Assembly: GCF_042242105.1 (NCBI RefSeq)
Contig: NC_092012.1
Span: 21,243,543-21,307,542, forward strand
Direction of reading: 5' to 3'
DNA length: 64,000 nt
DNA from: Pempheris klunzingeri
Lineage: Eukaryota; Chordata; Actinopteri; Acropomatiformes; Pempheridae
Shown: in pieces, positions 8,303-20,134 of the stretch
Layout: each line of letters opens with the position of its first letter
How positions within the stretch are numbered: the first letter of the stretch is position 1
Notes under the pieces: model-generated
The model's input: only the letters and a program-made list of their open reading frames with translations
Database searches by the model: none
Told to the model about the DNA's origin: nothing
Position numbers and translations under genes: made by a program

Positions 8303-11300
8303 TATTGAAAATGTAAATGCTGTGTAGATATATTTGTGTATATACATGTATTTTTTTAAGGAAGGAGATTTTGCCTGAAATTAAGTTCATTTTATTTGAA
8401 ATTATGACAAACAAAAGCAGGAAGTCAAAGTTTATCTATGCAATACTTGTCCAACTCTGTAAATGACTTGTCTTATGTATTTTAAAAAAAACGTTTATAT
8501 CTTTTTCTTTCCTTTTTTGCATGTTTTTTAAACGGTGGACATATATTTATAATGTGTTTATATATTATGTACTGAGACTAATGTCATATAGTATTCATAA
8601 ATAGCACAATAAATAATTTTATGTGCATTTGAAATGTCTCAATATCGTTTTTTTGTAAAAAGTATTGCTTCATCATTTTGTTGATGCCAACATGGAATGG
8701 ATGGAAGTCCCGTGGTTGCGTCTGCCACTTCTTATACTTTAGACTATTATCATAGAGAGATATTTCACACAGCTTTGTTCACAGTGCTGATGGAGATGGG
8801 ACTGTAATTACATTTCAGTTTTGCTGTTTTTCAGTCTTTCTGTGTTGGGAAACCACAGCATCTTTGATATAGTCTGATTGTGTGGTTGTGAATTCATGTA
8901 ACAAAACTACTGTTCACTTCACCTAATGTGTTTTTAGAATATATATAATTAGGTAACAATTGTCCTCTCACTCATCCTGGCACCGCACTACAGACAACAG
9001 TCATGCTGTCAACTTCCTCTCCATGAAAAGATTGCAAAATGAAAAACTGCATGTTCCCTTTGTTTGGCAAAAAAAAAGCGGAATTGTGTCTTAAAGTTTG
9101 TCACAGTCTTATAAAACTCAAACCCACACTTTGGTGTGACAGAGTTCAGCGTCAGCTTATTTACTGATATTTCTAAATGTCAGATCAGAAATGTACGATA
9201 TACTTCTGTCATAGCATATCAAGTTTGTCTGTTGCCATGACTGCACAAATTTTGTTTTCTGCAACTGATCCGACCAGTAGATGGCAGTAGTACAGTGTCT
9301 TTAATAATGGAATTTTTAAATAATATTGATAACCCTATCTAACCCTAATGATGATAATATTTTTCCTCCACTATTTCACTGTATGACTTTTTCTAATGTA
9401 TCTATCCAGGGAATGGTCATAAGCCTTACAAACCTGCAGTAGCCTGTTAAAGGTGAAAGAGCCAAGCTCTTCCAAGAAGCACAAATGTGATGAAGAAGTG
9501 AAGAAGCGATGTCATTGTATGTCTGACTCAGTAACGTTGATTTCACTTTGACAGACCTCGAAGCTATCTCTGACTGACACAAATGTTATCTTAATGTTCA
9601 ACAACCATGGCTCAGCAGCTCAAATTAGGCTGGATGTAGTTCTTGACATATAAGACAGGTCAAAAGGAGAAATTTTACCAAAAAAAAGCCAAACATCTGG
9701 AGGACCTGACAGTCCATATTAATGATGTCCTCCTGTGGTGTTGTTTGTGATGATCATGAACAGAGGGTTGAATAAACCACAGTGACAGTGCTCATTGCCT
9801 CTATGGAGCCCTTCAATATTAATGGGTCAGGATCGTTTTAGCTGTGATAGTGAAAGATGATGAAAAGTGAGATGAGCAAAAGGTGACAAAGAAAGGCGTC
9901 AGACAAGATGGCACAAGAACACAGCTGATGCTGAGGCACACTGGACGTTTTCTCACAGAATGAGGAAGCATGGTGTCTATGAGACAGCAGCAGTAATGTG
10001 GTGTGTGCGCCCTATTAATCATTCCTTTCATCATGAGCATATGCCTGTGGTGTGTATTCTCTTTCACTGAATTGACTTTGTCCTTTATGTTCTGAATGAT
10101 TTTTAGGTTTTGTTAAATAATAAAATTGCCGAATAAGCAACAAGGTAGGCACACATATACCCTTGGTATTAAACATGCTGTGGCATGCTGGGGTCAATCT
10201 GCTGTCCAGTGCTCCTATTGTATGAGTGCTCACATATATTTAGATTACTGTAATCCATTTAAATGTAACCCATACCTCACCCAGCTAAAAGCACACCACA
10301 GGACGGGACCTGCCAAAGGGATAACTAAGCCATGACTCTTCGCTATCTCTAACATTCAGTGAGAAGTGTTAGTTGGCATAACACACTGTATTTGACACCG
10401 ACTTGGTAGAGGAACATCTCACACCACATGATAATACCACTGACACTGAAGCTATTCTCTAGGTATGGTGGTGGCTCGTACAGGTGGCCCTCTCAATTAC
10501 ACTTCTTTTTTTTTCCATTTACATGTGCTGAAAGAAAGACTTGTCATTTTTGTCTGCGATGTCATAAAGACAAACGTTCTTTGCTGTTCTTGTGGAGGAA
10601 TATCATTGTGTGTCTAGGATTTCAGCTGAAGTGTTTCCCAGCATGTGTCCCTCAACTAATCAGACTGGTTCAGCTGGAAAGAACAAGTCCACCTGAAGAA
10701 GAAGACATTTAAGAATTACCCTTCTAACTGAGGGATTTACATGAGTGAAAGACAGCGGGGAGACAAAAGGCCTTGCATTTACTGCAGTCTGCTGGCCCAT
10801 AGCAAGCAGAGATGGGAGTGTCAGGAGGAACAAAACATGGCATTCTGGGAACTGGGCCAAAGACTGCTGAAAACTCCAGCAGGCCAGTAAGGACCTGTGA
10901 AGCTATTGAAAACTTTAGATTGGATATTGTTGCTCTGTGTCATTTTCATATGAGAGCCATTACTGGATGGATATACAGCCATGCAAAAGAGTGTGTGAAA
11001 AAAGAGGGAAAAATACCGCATTGTTATAGTAAGTTGTACCATATCACAGTGTGAGTGTGAAGCACTGTGGGTTTTCAGAGTAATTAATAAGGATCACAAA
11101 TTGAAAACATGTAAGAAACAATAAATTTTCCATTACAAGCAGGCTGGTTGCAGCACTCTTTATTTATCCTCTCTGTATCTGTATCGTCATTTCTGTCTGT
11201 CTGTTTCTCCATCTTCTCGCCCTCCCTCCTTTCATTCCTGCATTCCCTTCTACCTTACCATAACCAAACCCGTAGAAACGTTTACATGTAAATGAGGGGG

Positions 11301-11820
11301 AATCTTCATTAGGATGGTGCTGTAGCAATCATCCAAAGTGTACAACTTAAAAGCATTTAGTGGATATCGGTCTTATGTAGTGCAGGTGTGTAGCTCTGCA
11401 TCTGCATACCGTCAGTGAAAACTTAAACTCCTAACTGAGATAGGAACATTTAATTTGAGGGCTAAAACATGTATTCCAGGACAATGGAAGCACATAGCAC
11501 ATGTTCTCTGGGGTTAGGGGCTGCGATCTATCAAATAGTAACAGACAAAAAGGTGGGATAGGAGGTATGCAACAACAGGACACACACATGCTACATCTAC
11601 ACCTCCATGTTGTCTAAACTCTTTCTAGAAAAAGATTTATTCAACTCTCGGTTACATTTTTGGAAATGAGTGGAACGAAGTACAGGTTCAGGTCCACTAT
11701 CTAAACATTCATCTGCTACCCTGTGTCTGCCGGGTGTTCTGTGTTCAGCAGACCACCCCACACTATCATTGTGAAACACCACTCGGCTTTATGCCTCATG
11801 GAAGTTTAACAGTCCATTTA
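8303..11820. other. intergenic region between the receptor pair and esrp2
   Basis: AT-rich sequence without a gene I can support. All open frames here are short and unlike known proteins. A perfect CTCF-core word lies at 9274-9287 and is listed separately. Short poly-A/poly-T runs are the only other pattern seen. Confidence 0.5.
9274..9287 (+). promoter_or_regulatory. CTCF core-motif match
   Basis: CCAGTAGATGGCAG fits the consensus CCASYAGRKGGCRS at all 14 positions. It sits between the receptor pair and esrp2. A 14-base word alone does not prove binding. Confidence 0.4.
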
Positions 11821-12292
11821 GCCGCACTACTTCCTGATTCAACAGGTCTGACCAATGAGATTGCAGCTCTCACTTCAGCATCCCGCCCTCACCTTTCCAA
11901 ACCAGCCAATAGACGACGCGTCTGTAACTCCCCTCGCGCAAAGGGCCGAGCCACACAGGTAACTCAGAAAAAATAGAAAGGAGAGGCGGAAAAAAAACTC
12001 CAGGGCTTGTTATGGAGTTCGTGTGAAAGAAACACGGATTCCTGCCGTCTTTACCAGTTAAACCAGTATCTCTGGATAGAACACACTCAAGTACTCCAAC
12101 AGGTAGAGTGTCTGACCGCAAACTCTTTCGTGGCTCCTCTGAAAATAATCTCCCCTTTTCTCTCTCCGTTTACCTCAATTGAGTTTCCAGCCCTTTTGTT
12201 CGCTCTTCTTATCACTTGGAAAAAGGTGAACCCTCGTGTTATTTTTATTTTAATCTTTGCTTTAATTGTAGTTTTTACCCTTGTGGTCCCTG
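11820..12292 (+). promoter_or_regulatory. esrp2: esrp2 promoter and 5'UTR region
   Basis: Immediately upstream of the esrp2 ATG and more CpG-containing than its surroundings. Two CCAAT boxes are at 11852-11856 and 11906-11910, a GC-box-like CCCGCCC lies near 11882, and no TATA box was seen. ZEB/SNAIL-type E-box cores are CAGGT at 11843, CACCT at 11890, CAGGTA at 11956-11961 and CAGGTA at 12100-12105. ESRP genes are known to be repressed by ZEB1/ZEB2 during epithelial-mesenchymal transition, so these words are plausible control sites. The transcription start was not determined. Confidence 0.55.
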
Positions 12293-15200
12293 ATGGCTTC
12301 GCACAGTGATACTCTGGTGGTGTTCTTTGGGGCAACAGCTGGTGCAAATGGGGGTAAACTGGGTTCGGATGAGAGGGAAATAATTCTCTTGGTGTGGCAA
12401 ATTGTGGATCTACATGAGAAAAAGGTACGGACCTTTGTGACCCGTTCGTTCGTAGTTCGGTTTCTAATGTAGTCAGAGTGTGTAGCTGTAGTGGAACAGT
12501 GTGTTAGACATTTAAATCAACATGGTGTGTTCCCCCGGAGCCCTCGGTAGCCTGCTTGGCTCATGCTAGCTAACGCTACATCAGTGCCCTGTGTGATTAG
12601 CTCCCCTCTCACAGGTGTGCGACCAAAAGAGACCAAGCAGGTGAGGAGCGGAGTGTTAAGCTCATGGAGGAAACACACCTTGTTGGTTTGGCATGTCAGC
12701 TTCTCGATGTAAACAACGCTTCATTGACAATTAAGTGCTTTTTGCGACTCCAATTGTCAATAGTTAGACTTTTTTTTTAGGAGTCAGTGTCCTGAATGTG
12801 GGTGTTGTAGCTTATGATTTGCCATAAATTAGCCTTTTTTTCCCCCCTCACGCTTTATTCTGCGCCATGAAACGCTAAATCCCTTCGCAGGTTGGTAAGC
12901 TTCAGAGATGTCTTGTGAAGCCAGACACTTTGGAGCTGACAGAGGAGTGCAAAGAGGAGACTGGGCTGACTGTGGATGATGTCCTCAAAGCTGAACCCCT
13001 GGACAAAGTCCTGCAACAGGTGAGTTACTTTCAATCGTTTCCCATCTAAAACAGGCCTTTGAGTTCTCGTGCTCACTATGAAAACCACAGCACCAGCTCT
13101 TAACACCTTTGTCAGATGCAACATTACAAGAAATTCAGGAGCTAATTAAATCAAAACCGCTTCCCTCTGACAGTTTTTGCCCTCAGCGAGATGAGACGCG
13201 ACAAGCCTGACTCCGTAGTGAGCTGTAAATTAACTTAAGGGGTGTCAAATTTCCCCCATGACCTTTTAAGAAAAACGGTCCCCCGCCCGGTTGAGATGTG
13301 CCATTGGTTTGGCCCTGACAGTTAAACTCTGCTGACAGTCGGGAGAAGCTGGGAGGCGAGGATAGGCACAGCCTGAGGCCTGGAGATAAGGAGGAGTCAC
13401 AGGTCTGGTCTTGTCTCAGCCTGATGCACGCTGCAGACATCTGGAAGGTGGAATGTTTACCTGGGACCACGCCTCTGTTTTAGGCTGCAGGACAGACGGG
13501 AGGGGAGGCTTTCAGGTCTTGGGCTTCATCCTCAGTGGCACTTCTTTATGGCCAAGATTTGCTCTCCAGTTCCATCCTGTCAGGAGGTGTGTTTTTGACA
13601 CAGTGCCTATGTTGCCAAATATGTTTCTCAGCCACCCTCGCAAGAGTGTTTGCTTGCACTGGATACCTGGATACACCCTTCCAACTCCTCCAAGTATTTC
13701 ATAGTTTAATACCCACTCATTGCCGTGCTGGAACAGTGTGTTGGGGTTGGTGCAGCTGTGTGTTTATCAACCAGGTTTGTTGGGGTAATGGATTGAAAAT
13801 GAGGTTTCCTTAAAATTCTCTTTGGGGCATTATAGCAATGATGATGCTGAGGTTTTGACAGTCTATCCACAGCCCAAGACAGCTAAAAGTTCATGGGAGT
13901 TTGGTCTAAATGGTGAATTCCCCTTTGTCTCGCACAGACCTGTTAAGACTTCAGCTCCATTCTAGGTTAGTTTGTGTGCTGAGCCTTCAAATATTAACCC
14001 AAGCAATCAGTTTGTTCTTTTCATACCTTTGTCTCACCCGTTGCTTTCTCTCACCATTGGTCATTTGTAGATTACTTTGGTCCTTTTTGATACAGGGAAG
14101 AAAAGGAAATGGGCACTTTTCCAGATAGAGTGAGTGTTTGGATAGAGTTGCAGTTTGGCTCACAGTTTTTCCTTACGTTGGGAAGCCCATTTCAGCTTAT
14201 TCAGTGATAGTGGGGAAAAGAGCAGCTGCCTCTTATTGGTGGGCCCTGCGTATGTGGTTAGACCCTCCCAAGGGCACCTGTCTGTTTTCTTTGAAAGATT
14301 TCATCAAGCTAGAGAAGGCTAAGCAGGGCTGTTTTCCACTCGGCGTCCGTATTTTTTTGCCAGCTAAACTGCATAACTTTGTGATTGTGAACACGTAATA
14401 TTTAATTTCATGAGCTTCTCTTGCACATTGCACTTGGATCTGTGAATGCTTTGTATTTTGTACATGTGCATGCCGTCTGTGCCATAATGTCCCCATCAGT
14501 AAGTCAAGTAGAACTTCATTTACATTGTTCACTACATGCCAGTACTGGTATGTTTTGCTTAATGCTTTTCCCTTGCACACTAACTGCTGTACAATAAAAT
14601 TTGACATGTGCACCCACACGCTGCTGGAGGATGATTTAGCTGCAGTCAGGCTGCTTGTCCAGGCTTGGCTTCAGTGTGGGACAGTGACAGCATGCCGCAG
14701 CCTGCAGGGAGCTGCATGTGATGTGAGACCTCACACACCTTGTTGTTGTTATTGTGGAACTGAAACGTTGCATCCTCTTATACTCACTATATCATTATTT
14801 TGGAATCATTTTCTAAACTGCGCCAGAAATGCTGACTACTGGGTTCTACATGACGTTATATTATTGGTATGTGGTGCCTTCTCACAAAGGCAGCCATGTT
14901 GTGACAGTTAAATCATTTGCATCTCAGTGATTCACACTCCTTGGTGTGTGAATAACAGACTGCATGAATATGACACACAAACATCTGATTTGTAAGAACC
15001 CAAACCTGTGGTGGTGATGATTACGATGATGCCCATTGTTAAAGCGCTGGTAACCTCTTGTTTAACACAGGAAACCTTTTATTTTATTTCAGTTTTAGAC
15101 ATGTACAGTAGATTCCAGTTTGGGTGTACAGCTATTAATGGACTTTCGTCTCACTCCACTGTTGATGATTTTCTTCTTGTGTTGTACATGCAAACAATGT

Positions 15201-18200
15201 GAAGACCTTGGGTTAGGAGAACGTATGGTAATTTATATCTGTGTTCATCTCACCTGTTAGAAATGATCAGTGAGAATACAAGCATTGTCCAACTCCCGCG
15301 TGTCAGGAGGCATGCCAACGTGTTGTGGTGGCAGTGTGTGTTTAGCTTTAGGTGCCTTAAACATCTACCACAGGGACTGCTCCTGACACTCCCTGCTGCC
15401 CTTATCAGAGGTTGTTTCCTTACCTCACCTCTGCATACAAACAGTCCTGCTACACTGGAGAGCAAACTCTGATAGGACCATGTTCAAAGGCCACTTCCTC
15501 CCCCTCAGCTATGGAAATGCCTTTCATAGGGCACAGTGAGACATAGAAATGTGTCCATTGTATGTTGGAGTGGATTTTTATTTGGAATTGAACAAAAATA
15601 AATTCTTTTTTTCACCAGACAGTAAGAGTGCATTATCAAATAGAAAGTGTGACATGGGTTATCACATCACAATTGGTAATGGCTGACAGTTTTTGCCAGC
15701 AAAGTATGATAATGATGATTTTATCATTAGAATAAAACCATTGTGTTTGTGCATTATTTAATTACTTATGTTTATTGGCAGGTACTTTGACAAGAAGTTG
15801 CAAAAATGACTTAACTTAATTGGCCAATAATTGGTAGTTGTGTTGTATTTCACATGGTGCACATTAGTCTTTTCATGCTAAAGAACTGCATCTACTACAA
15901 TGCTACTTGTTGAGAATGAAATGTATCTGATTTAAGGAAGACATGCTCTGACCATTCTTCTGTGGTCTGTTCCTGAATTTTGCTCAGCGGCCTCTTGTCA
16001 CCACCAATCTGTTGTTAGTGCGAGATTTGTCTTCTGTTCAGCTTGTTTGCTCAATTTAAAGTGACACAGTGGAGAAAGGGAGAGGGTGTGTCGCTACATC
16101 TTCTAAAACATTTGCTTTTCTCTCAGTAATCCGGCTTTAGTAATTGGCCAAGGTGGGGCTGCATGCATGCACAGCTATGAGCAAACATTAGTCCTGTTTT
16201 TTTGTCACCAAATGTTCGTCCTGTTATCACTGTAAACATTAGTGTGCAGTATGGCTGTGCTTAAATTGTGCAGCTAAATTAATCTACAGCATTTTGGAGT
16301 ACCATAGTTTTAAATTTTTGTCTCTACTGCACAATGAAAACTTCAGATATTAAGTTGGATTAATGAGGAAAAAAAGATATTGTAAGCTTTCTGACATGCA
16401 ACTCAGTGAAAAAATTCAAATACAGTAAAGACTGTACAGGTACTGTACATACACAATATATGCATGTTCAACAAAAGAGGTCTTGACTAATTCATTGAGG
16501 GTGGGAATTCAAAGTCATGGACTTTAAATTTCGCAATCGTCCTGTTTACTACTTCTTCCCTACTTACTTGACAATTACAGCTCCGTCAGTGTCTATCGTT
16601 CTGAAGGGAAGGTAAAGTCAGTTATGTTGAGATGTCCAAATAGTTGCTAAAAATGTTTATCATACTCTGAACTATTTCTAACTATGTTCAAAGGTGGTTT
16701 TAATGGTTTTCATATTTTTCATTCAAGCAGCTAAAATAGATCTTTCCTCTGTGTACATTGTTTTACAAATAATTTCTTGGATCCATCTTTTAATCAAGAA
16801 TAACATTTAGTGACAGAGTTGAGCATGTGGTGCAGCTTTTTACCAAAATGTACCTGTTCAATGATTGTCGCACACAGTTAATCATAACCTCACATTGAGA
16901 AGTAATTGAAGGTTTGGATTAAAATACCAGTTGTATTCAAGTATCCTGTTGTTCATCTGTGGCAGCCGTGTGAACTAATGACCCCTTCATCAGATCCAGG
17001 TAGCACGCCAACATGGCTATTCATTTATTCAACAGCTCTTTTTTTCTCTAGCCTTGAATGTGTATTATGGTAGATGTGATTCTTGCTGCAAAGAACATTT
17101 GTATTTAATTTTCAAGCAACATGCCTCACATGTTTGAGTCTCTCTAACACACAAGCCATCTGCGTCTCTTGATATACTCAGTTGCTCAAAGTAAAACAGT
17201 TATATGCAAGAACTGTGTGGTTGTTGTTTTCCTTCTCAACAGAGCCATGGTAACATTTTTGGAACCTGTGCAGGGCCTTGAGTTTGCAAATAGCTTGAAG
17301 TGCAGCTCCTGTTTTCACATGACCTTGACCTGGAAAGTTGCAATGTAACGTTAAGACTGTAAGGTGGAAAGAGACTGAGGGGCTTAGTTAAAGTAATAAT
17401 AATGACATTTAACATTTTATACTATAGGTTTAGGTTAGGTATCATGGGCCCACTGCAAATACCCAAACTGTTTTTCCTCAAATCCATAATTCTTTCAGGT
17501 TTCTGTCCAACCACCTCAAAACCCCCTTAATCTAACCTGAAGCGTTTGTCAGCAGCTGGTTGGCGTTGTCAAATAGCCCTGCATTTCTCTCTGACTGTTC
17601 CAAAGCATGCCTCAACACGCTCCTCTAATACTCCCTCACCATCTAAAGATCTGTCATACATAGCCAGTGGCCATGTGAAACCAGTCAGTCACTGGATTTC
17701 AGGTGTTCCCAGACAGTCTAACTTTGCACTTAGCTACAGAGATGACTTTGAGGGACCATGGAAAAGGAAGGCTAAAACCAACAATACCACTTTCTGAAGA
17801 GGCCAGTGACATGACCCAAAGGTAGTCTCCATCTTGCATGGAAACACTGAGCAGCACGTGAATACAAGTGGTATTCAAGCAAGTATTGACTTCAGAAAGG
17901 TTTTGGGAAAAAAAAAATAAATTCAATAAAAAAAAAATATATATATATATATATAAAATCTCTTTTTTTTTTTTCAACTTCATAAGATAATAGTTTTTGG
18001 AGGCTTTGTTGCTGTGAGTGGTCAAAATTGCTTAACACAACATTCAACCTGTGAAAAAACCATTTAAACATGGCTGTCCTTTGAGATGAATCATCATGTA
18101 TAATGTTCTTAGAAATGCAGTCATTGCCTCAGTGTATGTTAATCTTGAAGTGATGATCTCTGACAGTTAAATGCCACCGACAACAGGTTGACACAACACG

Positions 18201-20103
18201 AGGAATGGGGCTCATTGAATCAGGTAGTCATAAATAAACATGTACATATGTGGGAGTTGCTGGTATTTAGGGTTAGGTGTTGTAGCCCTCGGAGTCAAAC
18301 AGGTTGGACTTGTATGGGTTGTGTGTTTTTTTTCTTAGGGGCTGTGACTGTTGGTAGCACTAAGAGAAAACTGTGATCCTGGTGATTAGTGGTGTGATCA
18401 TTCCTCCCTTTTGCCTGCTCCCTCCCTTGCTAGGCAAACACTGAAACCTGTTAGACGAGCGTCATTCTTCATGAGAAACAAACACAAATGTCAAATGCAA
18501 AACCACATGCACTTCTCTGCCTTTAGAACACTAATTCTCACTTCAACATGTTGGATGGTGTTTGCACAACAGATACATGAGCCATGACCTGTTTATTATG
18601 AAGGCACTAAATGTTTTAATGTTTCAAATCCGTGTGTGCAAATTGATTCAAAATAAATCGCCTCCTTGTTTGGCTGTGTCTGTCTAAAAATACTTTATTT
18701 GATATTTTAGGCATGCTCAGATCTGCTCTGACAGTCCCACTCTCCTGTGATGGGTACAGACTCTGAAATATTCTTCGAATAAAAGTAACTTTTTTTCATT
18801 CTGCAGTTTCAGCAGTCGGTGTCAACAGAACTGAAATGCCTTGGCAGAAGCTCTTACACACTTTGTGTAGACAGTCCACTGGTCATCCGACAGGCCATCC
18901 ACCCTGAAGCTTCCCAAAAGGTAATATTCCCCACTGTTGTGTCTCAAGACTGCAGACACATACTGTTGGAGTTTAATGTGAGTAGCTTCATACAGGCCAG
19001 TGACCTGTATACATTTCTTTTGTGTCCCTGGTCATAACTTACACACGACGATGTCAGCACCGTGTAGCTTCCTGTTGTATCCAATATCCATATCAGATTG
19101 CCAAACTTCTTTTGTCTCTTCCTCTTCAGAATCTGGTCCTTCCAGAATGTTTCTTTTCATTTGTGGATGTGAGGAAGGAGTTTAGGAAATGCTGCCCAAA
19201 CGCTGGCCCTGTGGAGAAGCTCACGCTAGCCTCCATGCTGGAATGTATCCTTTTCTCGCTTGTGCTCTAAACTAGCTTTTGTAGTCTTATTGATATGGTG
19301 TTAAATACTCCTTTTGACTGTATATTTCAGGGACGATACAAGGAACACATAAACTGGTCAGTGTCCTTAACTGTGTGTACAGATGTGGGTCTTCCTGCTG
19401 TGTCAGAGCAGGTGATGGGGGTGAGGGAGGTGAGGAGCATGGTGCAACTGACACTCCGCGTCCTGGCTGAGCCCTATAGTAAGAAACCACCAGACTTTTT
19501 ACTTAAATGATCTGACTTTGAGTTAGATGCTGAGTGCCCATCAGCTCCTACAGCGCTGTTAGAAGCTGATTGTAAATTGTGAACTACCTGTGCAGAGAAA
19601 GCAGAAAAATGCCAGGCCCTTATGAAGACCAAGTGGCATGCACTGTTTGCAAGCTGTTATGTGTTAACCTACTTTGACTACCTGATGGACTGGGTTTACA
19701 TAAGCAACACTGTGACGAAGTTTGCTTTGTATTAGAACCTGTCTTGCTTGTTTTCCAATTGAAAACTGGAACAAAGCTAAAATGTTAATCAGAAGTTGTG
19801 GTGGTTTGCTGATGATTGAAAAATGGATGGATGTACGTTGTCTCCAGATATGTTGCAAACTTTGATCTGATGTCATCCATCTTGACTGCAGTAGCCTCAG
19901 CCAGGCATGTCTTTGGTGATAAATAACAAGATTGTTTAAAATGCGTAGAAAAAAAGACCCAATCCAATTTTCTTTTCCGTTTTTAGATCACAAGTTCACG
20001 TGTGTTGAGACGGTGAAGTACAAGTTTGACTCTGGCACATGGTATGTATGAACCTTTCAATAGATGTACATTGTCACTGCCACACCTGTTGGCCAGCAGT
20101 GTG

Positions 20104-20134
<31 letters not shown>

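Noticed and set aside
19295..19382. Earlier start of esrp2 exon 5 at the TATATTTCAG acceptor (19330)
   Set aside because: With the phase set by exon 4, starting at 19331 leaves the conserved [12 protein letters not shown] region out of frame. The acceptor ending at 19382 restores it and gives SMLEYVGLP, like the ESRP1 sequence.
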